DNA of 17,720 nucleotides from Kiritimatiellia bacterium. GTDB lineage: Bacteria; Verrucomicrobiota; Kiritimatiellia; SLAD01. A model generated the notes under the pieces. The model worked only from the letters and a program-made list of their open reading frames with translations, was not told the origin of the DNA and did not search any database. The translations under genes and the position numbers were made by a program. Below, one piece after another: positions 7,661-14,299 of the stretch; position 1 is the first letter of the stretch; each line of letters starts with the position of its first letter. Location: positions 1 through 17,720 of the forward strand of contig SKXR01000226.1 in NCBI GenBank assembly GCA_007128275.1, given 5' to 3'.

Positions 7661-7662
7661 AT

Positions 7663-8160
7663 ATGAGCGTATGCATTCACACGTCATGGGGTGACATCGT
7701 CATGGAGGAGAAGGGCGGCGCCCTGCGGTCCTGTACGTTGCCGACATGGCATCGCGCACCCCGCCGGCCGTTCAAGGTCACCGGCGTTTCATCGACGGAC
7801 GGCGTCGTCACCGCGAAGACCCTGCGCGATGTGGGACAATTTGCGAAAGCTTGTTTCGAGGGACGCGCCGCGACCCTGCCGTCGTTTGTGTTCCCGGACG
7901 GCCCTGCATTTCATCGGAAAGTCTGGAAGGCGCTTCTGCGGATTCCCGCGGGCCGGACTCAATCGTATGGCGCACTGGCCCGCCGCATCGGTCATCCGCG
8001 CGCCGCGCGCGCTGTCGGACAGGCGTGCGGCGCGAACCCCTTGCCGCTGATTATTCCGTGTCACCGCGTCACGGCGGCGCACGGCGCCCTCGGCGGATTC
8101 TCATGCGGACTCGCGTGGAAGGAACTGTTGCTGGACAGGGAGCGTGACGGAGCCCATTGA
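7663..8160 (+). CDS. ogt: Methylated-DNA-[protein]-cysteine S-methyltransferase
   Basis: A 165-residue O6-alkylguanine-DNA alkyltransferase, which moves an alkyl group from damaged guanine (or thymine) to its own cysteine in a suicide reaction. The active site is LIIPCHRV with nucleophile Cys133. The helix-turn-helix region has SYGALA (Tyr102) and the arginine finger in RAARAVGQACGANP (Arg116). GGFSCGLAWKELLLDRE closes the domain; Cys at 148 replaces the usual small residue there. There is a divergent N-terminal ribonuclease-like domain and no Ada-type zinc domain. It stands alone, 168 nt after the envelope block and 131 nt before the cytochrome c cluster. No binding site for a regulator is evident. 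Confidence 0.95.
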   Translation: MSVCIHTSWGDIVMEEKGGALRSCTLPTWHRAPRRPFKVTGVSSTDGVVTAKTLRDVGQFAKACFEGRAATLPSFVFPDGPAFHRKVWKALLRIPAGRTQSYGALARRIGHPRAARAVGQACGANPLPLIIPCHRVTAAHGALGGFSCGLAWKELLLDRERDGAH

Positions 8161-8178
8161 GATGAGGCATCGACAAGT

Positions 8179-8192
8179 CGCGTCATGACGCG
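8179..8192. repeat. Perfect 14-bp palindrome between ogt and the cytochrome c cluster
   Basis: CGCGTCATGACGCG is its own reverse complement. It lies 19 nt after the ogt stop and 24 nt before a promoter-like TTGACA. No T-run follows, so an operator is at least as likely as a terminator. Confidence 0.4.
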
Positions 8193-8215
8193 TCCGTCCG
8201 ATTGTCCGGCCTTTC

Positions 8216-8243
8216 TTGACATTCGTACCTGCTGATATACGGT
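8216..8243 (+). promoter_or_regulatory. Candidate sigma70-like promoter for the cytochrome c cluster
   Basis: TTGACA (8216-8221), a 16-nt spacer and TACGGT (8238-8243) form a promoter-like pair. Transcription would begin near 8250, about 40 nt before the lipoprotein ATG (8292). The consensus -35 is strong and the -10 is partial. Confidence 0.45.
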
Positions 8244-8291
8244 GCTGCATTCTCGAATGTGTGAGCCGTAATTGGATGTCCCTTCGAACAT

Positions 8292-8909
8292 ATGAATCGC
8301 TATACCTATTTACTGTTGAGTGGCCTGATCGTGACGGGGTGTTCCGAGCCGGAAGTGCCCAAACGCCATTATCAGGAGATCGTGGTGGAAGCGCCGCCAC
8401 CCGTGGAGCAGGCGATGCATCACGACCCGCATCCGTCCATGACGGACATTCCGCTACCCGCACAACCCCGTCCTCCCGAAGCGCCCCCGTTTACGTGGGA
8501 CACGCCTGACGGATGGACCGAGGAGCCCGGGGTCGGGATGCGGCTCGCCACACTGCGGATCGATACGGACACGGAACAGGCGGAATGCACGCTGATTGTG
8601 CTGGGCGGCGATGCGGGCGGGCTGACCGCGAATATCGTGCGCTGGATGGAACAGGTGCACATCGCTCCGCCCTCCGACTATGCGCTGCGCACCTATGTGG
8701 ACGGGCTGGACCGGCTCCAAACCGAAGGCGGTCTGGCGGGTGTAGTGATCGATTTTGATGAGTTTGTCGATGATCCCGCCGCGCTGTCCACGCTCGCGGG
8801 GATTATTGAACGCGGGCGTGAAACGGTATTCGTGAAATTGACGGGTTCCAAAGGTCTGTTAGCCCGTGAACGGGACAATTTCATTCAACTTTGCAAATCG
8901 ATTCGCTGA
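8292..8909 (+). CDS. Unknown lipoprotein upstream of cytochrome c assembly genes
   Basis: A 205-residue predicted lipoprotein with signal and lipobox VTGC (Cys17). A Pro-rich linker (about 30-66) leads to a globular domain. That domain has FTWDTPDGWTEEP (67-79), MRLATLRI (83-90), GGDAGGLTANIVRWMEQV (105-122) and a C-terminal VFVKLTGSKGLLARERDNF (179-197). From memory, proteins with this W-x-x-P-x-GW and N-x-x-RW pattern occur next to CcsA/ResB genes in planctomycetes and relatives; no function is established that I know of. The stop is 4 nt before the ResB ATG, so it is almost certainly co-transcribed with the haem-ligation pair. A role in cytochrome c assembly or electron transfer is inference. 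No CxxCH haem motif is present. Confidence 0.8.
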   Translation: MNRYTYLLLSGLIVTGCSEPEVPKRHYQEIVVEAPPPVEQAMHHDPHPSMTDIPLPAQPRPPEAPPFTWDTPDGWTEEPGVGMRLATLRIDTDTEQAECTLIVLGGDAGGLTANIVRWMEQVHIAPPSDYALRTYVDGLDRLQTEGGLAGVVIDFDEFVDDPAALSTLAGIIERGRETVFVKLTGSKGLLARERDNFIQLCKSIR

Positions 8910-8913
8910 ACGG

Positions 8914-10035
8914 ATGTACTGGCTCAATAAAATAATTGGTTTTTTCCTGTCGCTGAAGCTGACGGTGGTGTGCCTGCTTCTCTTGTCCGTCTTGACCGTG
9001 GCCGGCACGTTGTATCAGGTGGAGTATGGGTTGTATATGGCGCAACAGCGCTTCTTCGATTCCTGGCTCATCCTCTTCTTCGGGTTCATCCCGTTCCCCG
9101 GCGCGCAATGGGTATTGGGCCTGCTGTTCATCAACCTGTTCGCCAACATGATCATCCGTTTTCAGTACGGGTGGCGGCAGTCGGGCATCATCATGATCCA
9201 CATGGGATTGCTGCTACTGCTGGCGGGCGGTTGGGTCACGCGCCAGTTCGGGCAGGAATCCTTTCTCTCGCTGTTGGAAGGCGAAGGGTCAAACCTGTCT
9301 TCTTCCTACCATGAATGGGAAATCGCGGCCTGGCGCGAGGGCGGGGGGCGTGTGCGCGACGTGGTGGCGATCGACGCCGATTACGCGGAACCCGGGCGCG
9401 TGCTTCCGTTCGAGGAATTCGACGTCCACCTGACGGTGGAGGATTTCCATCGGCATGCCCGCGCGTTCCGCGCCACCGATCCCGACGTGGCCGCGCAGGT
9501 CTTGAACGCTACAGGCATCACCTTCCTCGAAGCAGCGCGGCCACACTGGGAACCGCAGGAAGACATGCCGGGCGGCATATTTACCCTGCAGGCGCCCGAC
9601 GGTTCGACGCGGCGTCTGCTGTTGTTCAGCGGAGACCGGGAGCCCACCACGTTTGCACACGGCGGCGAGGCGGTTACGTTTTCCTTGCGTCGCAAGAGGT
9701 ATCCGTTGCCGATGATGGTCTCGCTGATCAACTTTGAAAAGACCTTCCATCCGAACAGCGAGATTCCGCGCAGCTTCGCCAGTTTCATTCAGGTCGACCT
9801 GCAGGGCGTGGCGCGCGATGTGCTCGTCGAAATGAATCGGCCGTTCCGCTATCAGGGCTACACGTTCTATCAGGCGTCCTACGCCGACCTCGATCACGGT
9901 CAACACATGTCCACGTTTGCCATCGTCTTGAACTACGGGCGCATCATCCCGTACGTCGCTACGGGACTTACTTTCCTCGGATTGGCCGTACACTTTCTGA
10001 TCGAACTATTCCGGCGACGGAGGAACGTGGTATGA
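8914..10035 (+). CDS. resB: ResB/CcsB-like cytochrome c biogenesis protein
   Basis: A 373-residue membrane protein of system II cytochrome c maturation, which with CcsA carries haem across the membrane and attaches it to apocytochromes. Membrane segments are near 7-33, 49-81 (probably two) and 91-108, then a large periplasmic domain and a last helix near 346-366. The conserved His in MIHMGLLLLLAGG (His96) and one in the last helix (His360) are candidate haem ligands. MNRPFRYQGYTFYQASYAD is typical of ResB. I chose ATG 8914, 4 nt after the lipoprotein stop; an in-frame GTG at 8866 would add 16 residues inside the previous gene. Its stop overlaps the ccsA start (ATGA). Confidence 0.92.
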   Translation: MYWLNKIIGFFLSLKLTVVCLLLLSVLTVAGTLYQVEYGLYMAQQRFFDSWLILFFGFIPFPGAQWVLGLLFINLFANMIIRFQYGWRQSGIIMIHMGLLLLLAGGWVTRQFGQESFLSLLEGEGSNLSSSYHEWEIAAWREGGGRVRDVVAIDADYAEPGRVLPFEEFDVHLTVEDFHRHARAFRATDPDVAAQVLNATGITFLEAARPHWEPQEDMPGGIFTLQAPDGSTRRLLLFSGDREPTTFAHGGEAVTFSLRRKRYPLPMMVSLINFEKTFHPNSEIPRSFASFIQVDLQGVARDVLVEMNRPFRYQGYTFYQASYADLDHGQHMSTFAIVLNYGRIIPYVATGLTFLGLAVHFLIELFRRRRNVV

Positions 10036-11999
10036 ACAGGCGTCGGCCTCAGATCGTGTGCCCGGGTGGCACAGGCTTCCATGATGGATCGGTTGCGCGG
10101 CGATTCATCTATTCGATCTGCCTCCTTTGTTTTCTTGCGTTCACGCCGTTGACCTTCGGTTATGAGTCCGCTGCCGAAGTCGCACGTCCTCCCTTGCGTA
10201 TCGGCGACCTGACCGAGTTCAAGCGCATCCCGGTATTGCATCAAGGCCGCAAGATGCCGATGCAAACCTATGCGCGCCTGTTTCTCCTTCAACTTTCGGG
10301 CCGTGCGGGATACGCGGATGAGTCCCCGGAAGAATGGTTTGCGCGGTTGCTGTTCGATCCCGCTACGACGTTGGATGATCGCATCTTTCTGATCAACCAT
10401 CCCGAAGTGGCGCAGGCGCTGAATATCCCGGTCCGGGAAGGTCGACGCTACAGCTTCACCGATTTGCACGGCGGCATGGGGCGGTTGCGCGAGCTGGCCA
10501 TGCGCGCGTCGCGCCTGGAATCCGAAGACCGGTCGCAAGTGGAAAACGAGTTGTTGCGGGTGTTTGCCCATCAGACCGTCTATCTGGACCTCTTTCATGC
10601 GTTTGAGTTTGCCCGTCCGCATCCGGCGTTCGCCCTCGGAAATCGGGAACTGATTGAAACAATAGAGTTGCCGGACGATCGGTCGCCGTACCGCTTTGCC
10701 GACCTCTTCTTCCGCGCGGGCGCGTTACAGCGGATCATTGAGCCGCTGGCCGACAAGCCGCAGAGTGCGTGGACGGAATTGGAGGCGGCCGCGATTGAGG
10801 TGTCGAATACGATGTACGAATGGTCTCAGCGCCATCAGGAATCGACCTTTGTCCTCATTCCGCTGATGTCGCACGGCGAAGAGGTCTGGTTATCGGCGTG
10901 GGACACGTTCGCGTTGGGCTTTCGCGACGCGCCCTCGTTGGAAGCCCTGAACGCGCTGGTGGAGCTCAGCGAGGCCTATCAGCAGGGGCAACAGGTCGAT
11001 TTCGATATGGCCGCTCGCCATTTCCGGCGCCTCGTGGTTGAACGGCTCGAAGGCGATCGCGAACTGGCGTATATGGACTGGGAAATTCGGTTCAACAACC
11101 TCAACCTGTTCAATCGCGCAACCCTACTATACGGGTTCGCTTTTTTCATCGCCTTATTCGCGTTGATGAGTCGCTTCAAATGGCCGTATCGCCTGAGCGC
11201 AACGCTGTTGATCATCGCCTTTCTTCTGCATACCACGGGGATGATCATGCGCATGGTCATCATGGGGCGGCCGCCCATGACCAATCTATATTCCACCTTT
11301 ATATTCGTGTCGTGGATGTGTGTGATCCTCGGTTTCTTTGCGGAGGCCCTGCAGAAGAATTCCATCGGCTGGCTGACGTCGAGCGTGTCCGGCGTCTTGC
11401 TCCTCATGTTCTCGCGTCGATTTGAAATGGAAGGCGACACCATGGGACAGGTGGTGGCCGTTTTGGATTCGAACTTCTGGCTCTCCACGCACGTCACCAC
11501 GATCACGGCCGGGTATGCCGGATGCCTGTTGGCGGGGGTGATCGGCCATGTGTATTTGGTCCATGCCGTCATCAATCCCGCGCGGACAGATCGATTGAAA
11601 TCAATTTACTATGCCATGATGGGCATGCTGGGTTTCGGACTCACCTTTTCCTTTCTCGGCACGATGTTGGGCGGGGTGTGGGCGGACCAGTCGTGGGGCC
11701 GTTTCTGGGGATGGGATCCGAAAGAGAATGGCGCCCTGCTGATCGTCTTGTGGTGTTCCATCCTGTATCACGCGCGATTGACCAAGTGGATCGGGGATGT
11801 CGCCATGGCCGCAGGGTGCATCTTCGGCGGCATCATCGTCATGATGGCCTGGCTTGGCGTCAACCTGCTCGGGGTCGGCTTGCATTCATACGGGTTTACC
11901 TCGGGCCTCGCCATGAACCTGTTCGTGTTCACAGGCGTGGAGCTCCTCTTCATCGCCGTATTCGCGCCGTGGGCGCGGAAGCGATTGCCGGCCGCGTAA
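10032..11999 (+). CDS. ccsA: CcsA-like cytochrome c synthase subunit with large N-terminal domain
   Basis: A 655-residue membrane protein of the CcmF/CcsA/CcmC haem-handling family. The WWD motif is VWADQSWGRFWGWDPKENG (549-567). Candidate haem-ligating histidines are His400 (LLHTTGM), His487 (WLSTHVTTITAGY) and His618 (GLHSYGF). The C-terminal half (about 365-645) carries about eight membrane helices. The first half is unusual: one signal or anchor helix near 22-43 and then about 310 mainly soluble residues without recognised motifs, where a typical CcsA of ~320 residues has none. Similar long forms are known in Bacteroidetes and PVC bacteria. It overlaps resB by 4 nt. The two together equal the fused CcsBA of epsilonproteobacteria split into separate chains. 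There is no Ccm system I gene here. Confidence 0.93.
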   Translation: MNRRRPQIVCPGGTGFHDGSVARRFIYSICLLCFLAFTPLTFGYESAAEVARPPLRIGDLTEFKRIPVLHQGRKMPMQTYARLFLLQLSGRAGYADESPEEWFARLLFDPATTLDDRIFLINHPEVAQALNIPVREGRRYSFTDLHGGMGRLRELAMRASRLESEDRSQVENELLRVFAHQTVYLDLFHAFEFARPHPAFALGNRELIETIELPDDRSPYRFADLFFRAGALQRIIEPLADKPQSAWTELEAAAIEVSNTMYEWSQRHQESTFVLIPLMSHGEEVWLSAWDTFALGFRDAPSLEALNALVELSEAYQQGQQVDFDMAARHFRRLVVERLEGDRELAYMDWEIRFNNLNLFNRATLLYGFAFFIALFALMSRFKWPYRLSATLLIIAFLLHTTGMIMRMVIMGRPPMTNLYSTFIFVSWMCVILGFFAEALQKNSIGWLTSSVSGVLLLMFSRRFEMEGDTMGQVVAVLDSNFWLSTHVTTITAGYAGCLLAGVIGHVYLVHAVINPARTDRLKSIYYAMMGMLGFGLTFSFLGTMLGGVWADQSWGRFWGWDPKENGALLIVLWCSILYHARLTKWIGDVAMAAGCIFGGIIVMMAWLGVNLLGVGLHSYGFTSGLAMNLFVFTGVELLFIAVFAPWARKRLPAA

Positions 12000-12007
12000 A
12001 CAGGCCG

Positions 12008-12033
12008 CCCCTCACCCCCGGCGGGGCGAGGGG
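12008..12033. terminator. GC-rich hairpin just after ccsA
   Basis: Arms CCCCTCACCCC (12008-12018) and GGGGCGAGGGG (12023-12033) pair over 11 positions with one mismatch around a CGGC loop. It begins 9 nt after the ccsA stop, where a terminator is expected, but no T-tract follows. It may equally be a dispersed palindromic repeat. Both ideas rest on position and base pairing alone. Confidence 0.4.
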
Positions 12034-12065
12034 ACAAAGATCTTCGCAGGCTCTTCCGTAGCTCT

Positions 12066-12153
12066 CTGTTCCAGCAGGGAGCAGCATCATCGTGGCGCTT
12101 TGGCCTGCCTCTCGCGCCTTGCTGGAGCAAGGAGCCACAAGAATGATGGACAG
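12066..12153. repeat. Complex inverted repeat cluster
   Basis: CATCAT and GTGGC (within 12085-12096) are complementary to GCCAC and ATGATG (within 12134-12148), and CTGT (12066) to ACAG (12153). Nested inside is a perfect hairpin CCTTGCT-GG-AGCAAGG (12117-12132), and TCCAGCA near 12070 can alternatively pair with TGCTGGA near 12120. This is probably a non-coding dispersed repeat. Open frames across it are low in plausibility. Confidence 0.45.
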
Positions 12154-12222
12154 TTAGCGTTGTCGAAAAACGCACCGGCCCCGCACACGCTTTCTCCATG
12201 CCCGCGCTCTTCCTCAACGGCT

Positions 12223-12246
12223 GCCCACACTTTGCAAAGTGTGGGC
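12223..12246. repeat. Perfect 24-bp palindrome
   Basis: GCCCACACTTTG is followed immediately by its exact reverse complement CAAAGTGTGGGC, with no loop. It lies between two convergent transcription units. No T-tract follows on either strand. It may be a dispersed palindromic element or a protein-binding site. The rest of the gap (12247-12455) shows only weak short hairpins and no convincing gene. Confidence 0.7.
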
Positions 12247-12455
12247 TTACCTGCGCATCAATGAGAAATGCGGCCTATGATCCGACAACACCCTCGGACA
12301 TCCCTACCAGAAGAGGGAATGTGTTGATATCGCCTCCCTTGAGGGGATGGGTTGCATATGTACCGATAAAAATTGGTGAATGGTATTACTTGATCAGAGC
12401 TGCCCGCTCAGGTTGACGCGCACGCACGCCTTGGCGGGGCCGGTGTACGGGGGGC

Positions 12456-13523
12456 TCAGAACACCACGTATGCGTTTTCCCGGATTACGTCTTTTCGTGA
12501 TCCGTCGGGAAAGAGGAGTGTGAGGCGTCGGATGCCTATGGCGGAATCGGGGGCGTATACGATGTCCTGATGCACGACATGGTTCGGCGTCAGGAATGCG
12601 TCGGGACCCACCGTGCCGCCGAGATGTTCGCTGCGCCCGTACGCCCAATGCATCCCGGCCTTCTCATCTTCAATCACCGATCCCATTACCACGGCCTTGT
12701 CGTTACAGCCGAGGCCGAGTTCCGCGACGTTGCGGCGCGCGGGATCGGCCGCCAGGTACTCCGAAAACGCGCGCGCTTCCGGGCCGTCGCCGCGGACGTC
12801 CGCCATCCGGTTGGATTCGATCAACAACGAAAACGATTCCCCGTTCAGGCGCATCGGGATGATGCCGCGCGTCAGGCTGGGTTCCTCTTCCCGTTCGCCT
12901 TCGTACGGCACGATGAACGCCTCGCCGCTCGGTAGATTGATCAACGGGAATTCCTTGCCCGGATGGCAGAGTCCGTCGTCGGCATGGCCCGTCCGGTATC
13001 GCAAATCAAAATAGATGCGGTCGCCCGTGGTGAACACCGTTTCCGCGCCCTCCGCGCGGGTGAGCAGGTCGGCGAGGAGATGGGTGCGCCGCGCCACTTC
13101 CTGATAATCGGCGGCCAGCGCCGTTTCTTCCATGCGTCGTAACACGCCGGGCATGCTGGCCACGCGGATGGTCGGATACTTCTTGGCGAGTCGCGACAGG
13201 GGCGCCGTGGCCGAATACTGGGTCATGGCCACTACAATCGTGCTCTGCGCAATCGCTTCCTCCAACGACGTCGCACGGCCGTCCATCTGTCCGGCGTCGG
13301 GCAGATCCCCGTTGTTCGCGCCGGTGGCGGGAAAGGTGAGCAGGGGATGGGTGCTTACGGGATAATCCAGAAAGGCCTGTCGCCATTCCTCCGCCATAAC
13401 GCGGCGATCTTTCCAGTCGGCACGGTCCTCGATAGCGCCGTGCGGTGCATCCACCATGACCAGCACCGTATCGTCGGAGGTCGGCGCGAAGACATCGTTT
13501 ATGAGTTTGTGTTTGTCGAGCAT
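12456..13523 (-). CDS. M29-like leucyl aminopeptidase
   Basis: A 355-residue protein of the thermophilic metallo-aminopeptidase family (M29, AmpS/aminopeptidase T; COG2309), cytosolic with no signal peptide. Metal-site signatures in order are NLPSGE (Glu201), AELGLGCN (Glu268), EDEKAGMHWAYG (Glu285, His292) and HVVHQD (His318, Asp320). Family members bind two metal ions and remove N-terminal residues from peptides. It is shorter than the usual ~400-420 residues, with a reduced N-terminal domain, but all the expected metal-ligand motifs are present, so it is probably active. The ATG at 13523 has only a weak ribosome site. It is last in the minus-strand cls-trmFO-MNT-HEPN series, 26 nt after the HEPN gene; the functional link to that pair is unclear. 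Confidence 0.85.
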   Translation of the reverse strand: MLDKHKLINDVFAPTSDDTVLVMVDAPHGAIEDRADWKDRRVMAEEWRQAFLDYPVSTHPLLTFPATGANNGDLPDAGQMDGRATSLEEAIAQSTIVVAMTQYSATAPLSRLAKKYPTIRVASMPGVLRRMEETALAADYQEVARRTHLLADLLTRAEGAETVFTTGDRIYFDLRYRTGHADDGLCHPGKEFPLINLPSGEAFIVPYEGEREEEPSLTRGIIPMRLNGESFSLLIESNRMADVRGDGPEARAFSEYLAADPARRNVAELGLGCNDKAVVMGSVIEDEKAGMHWAYGRSEHLGGTVGPDAFLTPNHVVHQDIVYAPDSAIGIRRLTLLFPDGSRKDVIRENAYVVF

Positions 13524-13549
13524 GGTGATCGTTTATGCGCGCGCGCCGG

Positions 13550-13942
13550 TTATTCGTTCAAAGGCAATCGCATATCGGCGCGAATCTGCTTACGCAGCAA
13601 CACGGCATTTCTTACGGCGGCGGTACATATGGAGCGGGTTGCAGATTCTCCGGGATAACGGAAGGCCGTAGCGTACCCCGTCAGCTCCGCTAATTGCGGG
13701 CGAAGAGACTCCCAAAAAGGTTGTTCCGAAACGACCAAGTCCAATAATACTTCCAGGTCATGCGTTTTCGGAAAGGGAATGTCCGCCTCCACCAGTCTCG
13801 CCTTCAGATATTTCTCCATGCATTGCTGACAGAAGAAACATGCGGCATCATAATTCGGGTTCTTTCTGGCCCGTGCCTCTCGCTTCGCACTGGTGAAGTC
13901 GGCTTCCGCTTTCTTAATCCATTCCCGCGTATTAGCCTTCAT
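13550..13942 (-). CDS. HEPN-domain protein paired with a nucleotidyltransferase
   Basis: A 130-residue HEPN protein (PF05168 type). Landmarks are REWIKKAEADF (6-16), CFFCQQCMEKYLKARL (35-50), PFPKTHDLEVLLDLV (56-70) and FRYPGE (94-99). I chose ATG 13942 because known homologues begin like MKANTREWIKKAEADF; an in-frame GTG at 13972 would add 10 residues. It overlaps the upstream nucleotidyltransferase gene by 11 nt. The canonical HEPN ribonuclease motif R-x4-6-H is absent: the only His (His61) lies in KTHDL with no Arg at the right spacing. It may therefore not be an RNase, unlike HepT toxins. C-x2-C-x2-C (35-41) could bind a metal. It is usually annotated as a partner of the nucleotidyltransferase; the target is unknown. 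Confidence 0.85.
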   Translation of the reverse strand: MKANTREWIKKAEADFTSAKREARARKNPNYDAACFFCQQCMEKYLKARLVEADIPFPKTHDLEVLLDLVVSEQPFWESLRPQLAELTGYATAFRYPGESATRSICTAAVRNAVLLRKQIRADMRLPLNE

Positions 13943-14243
13943 AAAGCGGTTGTCCCCGTTCCATGACCTCACGGATGAAACAGTCTTTCATCTTCATACG
14001 TCGGCGTATTTCTGCCGGACTTCGAACGATCAGATCCATGGGGAAGCCGGCTCTCACCCGTTTTCGTATTTCGGCGGCTTTCGCCGAGGGCGGGCCGTTG
14101 TGGGGCATGACGACAAGCAGGTCTACGTCGGAATCCGGCGTCGGCTTCCCGTACGCATACGAGCCGAATAGAATGATCCGGTTCGGGCGGAATTCTTCAG
14201 CGACCCGGCTCGCAAATGAATGGATTCTGTTTCGCTTAACCAT
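13932..14243 (-). CDS. Minimal nucleotidyltransferase (MNT) domain protein
   Basis: A 103-residue DNA polymerase beta-like minimal nucleotidyltransferase. The core motif ILFGSYAYGKPTPDSDVDLL (24-43) gives G27-S28 and the metal-binding Asp39 and Asp41. The third carboxylate is Asp70 in FPMDLIV. All catalytic residues are intact. I chose ATG 14243 because homologues start about 20 residues before the core. An in-frame ATG at 14303 overlaps the trmFO stop as ATGA and would add 20 residues, so translation coupled to trmFO is possible. In characterised MntA/HepT pairs the nucleotidyltransferase AMPylates the HEPN toxin and neutralises it. Here the HEPN lacks the RNase motif, so the pair may be a different enzyme system. 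Confidence 0.88.
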   Translation of the reverse strand: MVKRNRIHSFASRVAEEFRPNRIILFGSYAYGKPTPDSDVDLLVVMPHNGPPSAKAAEIRKRVRAGFPMDLIVRSPAEIRRRMKMKDCFIREVMERGQPLYEG

Positions 14244-14299
14244 ACGTGAATCATGATGTATTATTGACTCATGCGCAAGGTTGGAGTAACGCGGCGACC

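Noticed and set aside
12157..12173. GCGTT-N7-AACGC hairpin as a terminator
   Set aside because: The stem is only 5 bp and the A run lies in the loop and arm, so it does not form a terminator on either strand.
11768..12217. Minus-strand open frame of 149 codons over the ccsA end and the repeat region
   Set aside because: It is antisense to the conserved ccsA C-terminus and otherwise made of hairpin sequence.
12198..12416. Plus-strand open frame of 72 codons containing the 24-bp palindrome
   Set aside because: Its central part is the palindrome translated; it has no ribosome site and no family resemblance.
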